DNA of 6,093 bases from Beijerinckiaceae bacterium (GTDB taxonomy: Bacteria; Pseudomonadota; Alphaproteobacteria; Rhizobiales; Beijerinckiaceae). This document shows positions 1-4,855 of the stretch, piece after piece (within the stretch, counting starts at the first letter, position 1; every line of letters begins with the position of its first letter). The stretch lies in NCBI GenBank assembly GCA_027346205.1, contig DAIESR010000140.1, positions 1-6,093 on the forward strand. Reading direction: 5' to 3'. The notes under the pieces are model-generated. The model did no database searches. It saw only the letters and a program-made list of their open reading frames with translations, and had not been told where the DNA came from. The translations under genes and the position numbers were made by a program.

Positions 1-40
1 GGGATAGGCAGATAAGTTTACGCAATCTGCATGAACTTGA

Positions 41-88
41 TTGCGCCGGAAAACCGGTTCCCACTTTTCCTCATCCCGCTCTAGCGCG
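41..88. repeat. Rhizobiales-type intergenic palindromic repeat (RIME-like)
   Basis: The stretch contains CCGG-AAAA-CCGG (46-57), the palindrome AACCGGTT (52-59) and then CCCACTTTTCC, with GCGC at both outer ends (43-46 and 84-87). A GAAAAGTGGGAACCGGTTTT-type core, seen here on the minus strand with one base changed (GGAAAAGTGGGAACCGG), recurs between genes in many Rhizobium-related genomes. Only one copy is present in this window, so the assignment relies on recognising the core. Exact boundaries are uncertain. Confidence 0.6.
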
Positions 89-172
89 AAAAAGCAATGA
101 TGCCGGCGACAAAGCCGATGAACCAGGAGACACGCACAGGCTCGAGTCCATATGCGCATCTCCAGCGGTCAA

Positions 173-189
173 CGAGCAAGCATTGCTCG
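173..189 (-). terminator. Possible operon-end hairpin (weak terminator)
   Basis: Perfect 7-bp inverted repeat (cgagcaa / ttgctcg) with a 3-nt loop, 5 nt after the last stop codon of the operon. Its position suits a terminator, but no U-run follows on the minus strand (TTGACC), so intrinsic termination would be weak. Rho-dependent termination or mRNA end protection are alternatives. Confidence 0.35.
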
Positions 190-194
190 GCCCT

Positions 195-533
195 TTAATA
201 GCCGCCCTTTCGGCGGCTCTCAGGCAATCCAGCGATGCGCCCGCCCTGCTTCGACGGATCAAGCGGGAAGAGATCATAGAGCGTCTTCTGATCGACCTTT
301 TCGTTCCATCGCTCGGACATTGCCTTGAGAATGGTGCGCGTATTCGGCGTGCTTTGGTTATTGTCGAAATATTCGGAACGCAGATAGTCGATCACGTCCC
401 AATGGCGATCGGTGAGCGTGATGCTTTCAAGACCGGCCAAATATTCGGCCAATGCCTTGGTCCAATCTTCTTGATCGACCAGATAGCCGCTTGCGGTCGT
501 CTCGACCGCTTTACCATCGAACTCAAATGCCAT
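195..533 (-). CDS. Cysteine-free DsrC/TusE-family protein (RspA-like)
   Basis: A 112-residue member of the DsrC/TusE family. Start ATG 533 follows GGGGAG at about 5 nt. Family features: MAFEFDGKAVETTASGYLVD at the N-terminus, LTDRHWDVIDYLRSEYFDNN (about 40-59), TRTILKAM, and the C-terminal arm LYDLFPLDPSKQGGRIAGLP. DsrC carries trisulfide on two cysteines in this arm and TusE keeps the penultimate one. Here the first position is Gly98, the tail after AGLP is ESRRKGGY, two residues longer than in E. coli TusE, and the whole protein has no cysteine. It therefore cannot act as a persulfide or trisulfide carrier. Such cysteine-less relatives have been grouped as RspA, thought to be regulatory; DsrC itself has a helix-turn-helix and has been reported to bind dsr promoter DNA. 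Last gene of the operon, followed by hairpins. Confidence 0.9.
   Translation of the reverse strand: MAFEFDGKAVETTASGYLVDQEDWTKALAEYLAGLESITLTDRHWDVIDYLRSEYFDNNQSTPNTRTILKAMSERWNEKVDQKTLYDLFPLDPSKQGGRIAGLPESRRKGGY
200..218 (-). other. Hairpin encoding the C-terminus of the DsrC-like protein
   Basis: Seven-bp perfect stem (agccgcc / ggcggct) with a 5-nt loop (GAAAG on the transcript strand). It encodes the final residues SRRKGGY and ends 3 nt before the TAA stop. Together with the hairpin at 173-189 it may form a transcript 3' end or a stabilising structure. Confidence 0.4.
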
Positions 534-568
534 GACGTCTCCCCGTGTCAGTTTTTAAACAACACTGT

Positions 569-874
569 TCAGTGCGACGACGCCAAGTCGTGAAGCAGCT
601 CCCAGCTGTAGATCCCCGACTTGTGCCCGTCATTGAAAGCAAGCTGCACCGCATAATTGCCGACAGGCTCAACACCGACGATGGCGATGCCGCGCATGTC
701 TTCCCGCTCAGCCCGTAGCGGCTCGACGCTTGGAATTGCGAACCGCAACACCTCGGCCAAGAGCGTGAACGCAGCACCGCCTTCGAACTTGATCGACAGA
801 CTGCGGCCGCGATCGTTGACACGGATCTCGCTCGGCCAATCTGTGGATTCGGTCTTTTCGTCACCCATCTCCAT
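569..874 (-). CDS. DUF971 (GBBH-like N-terminal domain) protein, likely Mrp partner
   Basis: A 101-residue stand-alone DUF971 protein, the fold also found at the N-terminus of gamma-butyrobetaine hydroxylase. The family pattern is clear: PSEIRVNDRGRSLSIKFEGG and LLAEVLRF near residues 14-46, then GIAIVGVEPVGNYAVQLAFN with DGHKSGIYSWELLHDL to the end. It has no cysteines, signal peptide or membrane segment, so it is a small cytosolic protein. ATG 874 is chosen because AAGGA lies 7 nt upstream; ATG 868 is possible. DUF971 genes are frequently next to or fused with Mrp-type ATPases, so a role in iron-sulfur cluster handling with the preceding gene is plausible, but no biochemical function is established from this sequence. 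The gaps are 24 bp to mrp and 35 bp to the DsrC-like gene. Confidence 0.88.
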   Translation of the reverse strand: MEMGDEKTESTDWPSEIRVNDRGRSLSIKFEGGAAFTLLAEVLRFAIPSVEPLRAEREDMRGIAIVGVEPVGNYAVQLAFNDGHKSGIYSWELLHDLASSH

Positions 875-898
875 ACCGTCATCCTTTTCGCGTGGCCC

Positions 899-2032
899 TC
901 ACCCGACAACGATCCTCGGCGTCCGCCGCGTCCGACCAGAATCCTCTTGAAGCTTGGCCCAAACCCGTTCAGCAATGGCCATATAAGCCGCCGCATGCGC
1001 GCTTTCGGGCGCGCTCACGACTATGGGCCGGCCATCATCGGAGGTCTCGCGTATGGCCATGTCGAGTGGCACCTCGCCAAGGAAAGGAACACCGAGGCGT
1101 TCGGATTCCTTGCGCGCACCGCCATGAGCGAAAATATCGGAGCGCGCGCCACATTGCGGGCAAAGGAAATAGCTCATGTTCTCGACGATACCGAGCAAGG
1201 GGACGCGGACCTGCTGAAACATGGCGACACCGCGGCGCGCATCGATGAGGGCGAGATCCTGCGGGGTCGAAACAATGACCGCGCCGGCCAAAGGCACAGT
1301 CTGCGCCATGGTCAGCTGCGCATCGCCAGTGCCGGGCGGCATATCGACGACAAGAACGTCGAGTTCACCCCAGGCCACTTCGCGCAGCAATTGCGTCAAT
1401 GCCGACATGACCATGGGCCCGCGCCAGACGATCGCCGCGCCATCTTCGGCAAGAAACCCGATCGACATGACTTTGACGCCATATTTTTCGAGTGGCTGCA
1501 GAGCCGTACCATCCGCGGACAAATCCGGTCGGCCATTGAGACCGAAGAGACGTGGCATCGAGGGACCAAAGAGATCGGCATCCAGCACACCGATCTTCAA
1601 GCCAAGGCGCGCAAGACCGAGCGCCAGATTGCAAGCCGTCGTCGATTTGCCGACGCCGCCCTTGCCGGAGGCCACAGCAATGATCTGCTTGATGCCAGGG
1701 ATACCATTGCTCTGCGGCGCTGCGCCATGGTGATGGTCCGCACCTTTTGGATCACCATGCGGCGGATGGCCATGACCGTTCCCCCGATCCGTTTCCGCCG
1801 TCAGAATGACGAGCGCCGAGCCGACGCCGGGGATCGCCCTGATCGCGGCCTCGGCCTCCATGCGCATGCTTTCGAGCGTTGCCACCTCCTCCGGCGAGAC
1901 GGCAATCGCGACGAAGACTTGATCGTCCTTGATGCTGATCCCGGACAGTGCACCGGATTGTGAGAGCGGCGTGCTCCCGTCGGGGCTAGCCACACTGGCA
2001 AGCGCCATCAGAACGTCATCGTTTGTGAGCAT
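899..2032 (-). CDS. mrp: Mrp/ApbC/NBP35-family P-loop ATPase, iron-sulfur cluster carrier
   Basis: Cytosolic ATPase of the Mrp/ApbC group, which binds and transfers 4Fe-4S clusters to apoproteins. ATG 2032 gives 377 residues (MLTNDDVLMA) and has GGAGGG five nucleotides away; an upstream in-frame ATG at 2044 has its only purine run almost touching it. Domain order: an N-terminal MIP18/DUF59-like segment (about 1-80), a Gly/His-rich linker (about 82-112, with HGHPPH and HHH), the deviant Walker A motif SGKGGVGKS (about 122-130), DADLFGPSMPRLFG, the DMPPGTGDAQLT motif (about 230-241) and the cluster-ligating CPQC (291-294). Length is normal for the family. It starts inside cysG and is followed 24 bp later by a DUF971 gene, a common partner. 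In this operon it could load clusters onto sulfite reductase or electron-transfer subunits; that is inference. The histidine-rich linker is unusual. Confidence 0.94.
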   Translation of the reverse strand: MLTNDDVLMALASVASPDGSTPLSQSGALSGISIKDDQVFVAIAVSPEEVATLESMRMEAEAAIRAIPGVGSALVILTAETDRGNGHGHPPHGDPKGADHHHGAAPQSNGIPGIKQIIAVASGKGGVGKSTTACNLALGLARLGLKIGVLDADLFGPSMPRLFGLNGRPDLSADGTALQPLEKYGVKVMSIGFLAEDGAAIVWRGPMVMSALTQLLREVAWGELDVLVVDMPPGTGDAQLTMAQTVPLAGAVIVSTPQDLALIDARRGVAMFQQVRVPLLGIVENMSYFLCPQCGARSDIFAHGGARKESERLGVPFLGEVPLDMAIRETSDDGRPIVVSAPESAHAAAYMAIAERVWAKLQEDSGRTRRTPRIVVG

Positions 2033-3522
2033 GCCGCCCTCCATACTTCCGTGTCGATTGTGTCGAGTCGCCCCATCTCTCCGGAATCGCCGATCGAGCT
2101 GCTCTCATGCGTTACGATTGCCTCGTCACGCTCGGCTGCATACCAATTGAGGCGATCACGCAGTGTGACGACCGAGCCGATGATGATGATCGTCGGTCCG
2201 CGTAGGTTGGCCTCGCGCGCCAGCGCCGCCAGGGTCCGTAGCGTGCCAGTGACAACGCGTTGGTTGGCGCGGGTGCCATTGTCGATGACCGCCGCCGGCA
2301 ACTCAGGATCGACGCCCTGCGCCATGCAATCCTGCATCAACCGGTCGAGCTGCGCGAGTCCCATATAGATCACCACAGTCTGGCCTGGCCGCAGCAACGC
2401 GTTCCAGTCGCGGTCGATCGGCCCATCCTTGCCATGGCCAGTGACGAAAACGCAGGATTGCGCATGATCGCGGTGCGTCAGCGGTATGCCCGAATAGGCC
2501 GAACAGCCCGCCGCTGCCGTAATTCCAGGACAAACCTGGAAGGGAATATTATGCTCGAGGAGCTTTTCGATCTCCTCGCCGCCACGCCCGAATATGAAAG
2601 GATCGCCACCCTTCAGCCGCAGCACCCGCTTGCCTTCTTGCGCAAGGCGAACCAGCAATTCGCTGATCTCTTCTTGTGGTAAGGTGTGATCGTTGCGGCG
2701 CTTGCCGACATAGATCCGTTCGGCGTCGCGGCGGGCGAGATCGACGATCGCCGGGTCGACCAGCCGATCATAGAGCACGACATCAGCCTTCTGCATGAGA
2801 CGCAGCGCGCGAAATGTCAGAAGGTCCGGATCCCCCGGCCCTCCCCCAACGAGATAGACTTCGCCGGTCGTGTCCGTTTCGGACTCCTGTGCGGCGCGAT
2901 CAATTTCTCCAGCGAGCATCGCTTCGGCTGCCTGCTCATTGCCCGCGAGCACCATTTCGGCAACTGGGCCATCAAGCACACGCTCCCAAAAATGGCGACG
3001 TGCATTCGCGTCCGACAGGCCCTCGCCAACGCGCGCTCGGAATTGCCCGACAAATTTTGCAAGCCGCCCATAGGCTGCGGGAATCAACGCTTCAAGCCGC
3101 GCTTTGAGCATGCGCCCAAGTATGGGCGAAGCGCCTCCAGTCGAAATTGCAACAACGACGGGACTCCGGTCCACAATGGACGGCATGACGAAGTCGCAAA
3201 GGTCCGGACGATCTGCAACATTGACCAGCACGCCCGATTGCTTCGCCACAGCATGAAAGTGCTCGTCGCGCTGGCTGTCTCCAGTTGCGATAAAGCACAG
3301 GAAGAAACTACGGAGTTCCCGCTGCAGCGGTTCTTTTCGCGAGTGTTCGAAGGCCGCATGCGCACACAAGTCGGAGAACTCTTCATCGAGCTGTGCTGCG
3401 AAAACTGTCACCTGCGCACCGGCACGCAGCAGCATTTCGGCCTTGCGCGCCGAGGCGATGCTGCCGCCAATGACCGCGACCCACTTGTCCTTGACGTCCA
3501 GAAAGATCGGCAGATGGTCCAT
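2008..3522 (-). CDS. cysG: Siroheme synthase CysG (SAM uroporphyrinogen III methyltransferase / precorrin-2 dehydrogenase / sirohydrochlorin ferrochelatase)
   Basis: Trifunctional enzyme converting uroporphyrinogen III to siroheme. ATG 3522 gives 504 residues starting MDHLPIF, the same as E. coli CysG; the TTG at 3546 would add eight residues and is rejected. A weak AGGG lies 10 nt upstream. The N-terminal dehydrogenase/chelatase half (about 1-150) keeps catalytic Asp104 (NVAD; codon 3211-3213). The C-terminal methyltransferase (about 221-460) shows GGGPGDPDLLT, YDRLV, VGKR, RLKGGDPFIFGRGGEE, the ITAAAGCSAYSGIPLTHRD block and YMGL. Oddities: the NAD-binding loop reads GGSIASARK instead of GGGDVAERK, so Gly21 is Ser; position 128, a serine in enteric CysG, is Thr; and about 43 residues follow the usual end at RDRLNW. 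That tail runs 25 nt into mrp. Lies 46 bp after hemA. Its siroheme is the expected substrate of DsrN. Confidence 0.95.
   Translation of the reverse strand: MDHLPIFLDVKDKWVAVIGGSIASARKAEMLLRAGAQVTVFAAQLDEEFSDLCAHAAFEHSRKEPLQRELRSFFLCFIATGDSQRDEHFHAVAKQSGVLVNVADRPDLCDFVMPSIVDRSPVVVAISTGGASPILGRMLKARLEALIPAAYGRLAKFVGQFRARVGEGLSDANARRHFWERVLDGPVAEMVLAGNEQAAEAMLAGEIDRAAQESETDTTGEVYLVGGGPGDPDLLTFRALRLMQKADVVLYDRLVDPAIVDLARRDAERIYVGKRRNDHTLPQEEISELLVRLAQEGKRVLRLKGGDPFIFGRGGEEIEKLLEHNIPFQVCPGITAAAGCSAYSGIPLTHRDHAQSCVFVTGHGKDGPIDRDWNALLRPGQTVVIYMGLAQLDRLMQDCMAQGVDPELPAAVIDNGTRANQRVVTGTLRTLAALAREANLRGPTIIIIGSVVTLRDRLNWYAAERDEAIVTHESSSIGDSGEMGRLDTIDTEVWRAACSQTMTF
2037..2042 (-). promoter_or_regulatory. 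Shine-Dalgarno deciding the mrp start
   Basis: GGAGGG on the minus strand ends 4 nt before ATG 2032 (5 nt counted from the GGAGG core). The competing ATG at 2044 overlaps this motif and has only GGAAG directly adjacent. The site lies within the cysG tail, so ribosomes finishing cysG could reinitiate here. Confidence 0.65.
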
Positions 3523-3568
3523 CGATTTCTTGCCCTGGCCTTTCAAAGATCCAAGCTGTTTTCGCCGC

Positions 3569-4855
3569 TCACTCTGCCGCCCGCTTCAAATCGGGATAGG
3601 TGCAGCGGGCACCTTCGGCATGCAAAACCCCCACCTCACCCGGCTCGGCGAAAGAAAGACCCAATGTCTTCCATACATCGACCAAAGCCTCAACCAAATC
3701 GCCGATATGCGCATCCGTATGTCGTGGCGTCGGCGTGATGCGCAGACGCTCGGTGCCGCGCGCCACAGTCGGGTAATTGATCGCCGCGACATAGATGCCA
3801 TGCCGCTCCAGCAACATGTCGCTCGCCGCACGGCAAAGCGCGGCGTCCCGCACCATCACCGGCACGATATGCGAGCTATTGCTCTGCACCGGCAGGCCGG
3901 CCGCCGACAGCGCATGCTTGGTCAGCCAAGCCTGGCGTTCGAGCGCGCTGCGCAGATCGGGACGCCTCTTGGCAATTCGTACAGCCTCGGTAGCAGCAGC
4001 CGCGACCGCCGGCGGCAATGCTGTCGTAAAGATGAAAGAAGATGCATAGGAGCGCACCGCATCAACGACGGGTTTGCTGGCAGCAATATAGCCGCCGAGC
4101 GTTCCGAAGCCCTTGGCCAGCGTGCCTTCTATAATGTCGAGCCGAGACATATGGCCGTCGCGCTCGGCGATGCCGCCGCCGTGAGCGCCATACAAGCCGA
4201 CGGCATGAACCTCATCGACATAGGTCATGGCGCCGTATTTTTCGGCCAGATCGCAGATCGCCCCGATCGGAGCGATATCGCCATCCATCGAATAAAGACT
4301 CTCGAAGACGATCAGCTTGGCGCGTTCGCGCGGCTCGGATACGAGCAGCTCTTCGAGATGCGCGAGATCATTGTGCCGCCAGATCTTGCGCTCAGACGAG
4401 GAACGCTTAGTGCCTTCGATGATCGAATTGTGATTAAGCTCGTCCGACAATATCAGGCAATTCGGCAAAAGGTCGGCAATCGTCGAGATAGCTGCGAGAT
4501 TGGAGATCCAGCCGGACGTGAAGACGAGCGCCGCCTCCTTGCCATGCAGATCCGCCAGCTCGGCTTCAAGCTGCACGAGCGCATGATTGGTGCCGGAAAT
4601 ATTGCGCGTTCCACCCGCGCCGACTCCATGCCGCGCGGCGGCATTGTTCATCGCCTCGATCACATCGCTATTGGTACTCATGCCGAGATAATCGTTCGAA
4701 CACCAGATGACGACATTCTGCAAAACGTGAGTCCCGCGATGCCAGACCGCATGGGGAAATCGCCGGGCATCACCCTCAATCTCCGCAAACACACGATAAC
4801 GGCGCTCCGCCTTCAACCGGGCGATCGCGTCTTCAAAGCAGCGCCGGTACTCCAT
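3569..4855 (-). CDS. hemA: 5-aminolevulinate synthase (ALAS, C4 pathway)
   Basis: PLP-dependent condensation of glycine with succinyl-CoA to 5-aminolevulinate, the entry step of tetrapyrrole synthesis. ATG 4855 gives 428 residues beginning [10 protein letters not shown] and follows GGGGA at 7 nt. The TTG just upstream (4858) is less likely. With this start, numbering matches Rhodobacter capsulatus ALAS: R21, T83, N85 and I86 (succinyl-CoA recognition), D214 and H217 (VDEVHAVG) and the Schiff-base lysine K248 (codon 4112-4114). These residues argue against the related 8-amino-7-oxononanoate synthase and 2-amino-3-ketobutyrate ligase. Oddities: the lysine motif is [12 protein letters not shown] rather than the usual GTLGKAFG or GTLGKAYG, the stretch [12 protein letters not shown] differs from the usual SDALNHASMIEG, and the C-terminus is about 20 residues longer than in common ALAS. 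It may be a second hemA devoted to this operon. It overlaps the end of dsrN by 23 nt, suggesting translational coupling. Confidence 0.93.
   Translation of the reverse strand: MEYRRCFEDAIARLKAERRYRVFAEIEGDARRFPHAVWHRGTHVLQNVVIWCSNDYLGMSTNSDVIEAMNNAAARHGVGAGGTRNISGTNHALVQLEAELADLHGKEAALVFTSGWISNLAAISTIADLLPNCLILSDELNHNSIIEGTKRSSSERKIWRHNDLAHLEELLVSEPRERAKLIVFESLYSMDGDIAPIGAICDLAEKYGAMTYVDEVHAVGLYGAHGGGIAERDGHMSRLDIIEGTLAKGFGTLGGYIAASKPVVDAVRSYASSFIFTTALPPAVAAAATEAVRIAKRRPDLRSALERQAWLTKHALSAAGLPVQSNSSHIVPVMVRDAALCRAASDMLLERHGIYVAAINYPTVARGTERLRITPTPRHTDAHIGDLVEALVDVWKTLGLSFAEPGEVGVLHAEGARCTYPDLKRAAE

Larger units (their letters stand above)
1..194. other. Intergenic region downstream of the operon
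   Basis: No convincing gene. It holds the RIME-like repeat and the 173-189 hairpin. On the minus strand the frame continuing after the DsrC-like stop stays open to a TAG at 81-83 and ends in a hydrophobic run (WFIGFVAGIIAF), but no good start with a ribosome site was found. No clear promoter was seen. Confidence 0.5.

Noticed and set aside
71..277. Minus-strand 68-codon frame across the operon end
   Set aside because: Overlaps the DsrC-like gene out of frame, has low-complexity Ser/Ala content and no family resemblance. An internal ATG at 151 has a GGAG upstream but encodes only 26 unremarkable residues.
947..1963. Long plus-strand open frame (338 codons) opposite mrp
   Set aside because: Antisense shadow in GC-rich coding DNA. 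The protein has no recognisable domain and is rich in Arg/His, while the minus strand encodes a clear Mrp ATPase.
2686..3738. Plus-strand open frame (350 codons) opposite cysG
   Set aside because: Antisense shadow of CysG, with no motif, ribosome site or family resemblance.
3569..4855. 8-amino-7-oxononanoate synthase or 2-amino-3-ketobutyrate ligase
   Set aside because: The ALAS-specific residues R21, T83, N85 and I86 and the N-terminal RYRVFAEIE signature indicate ALAS.
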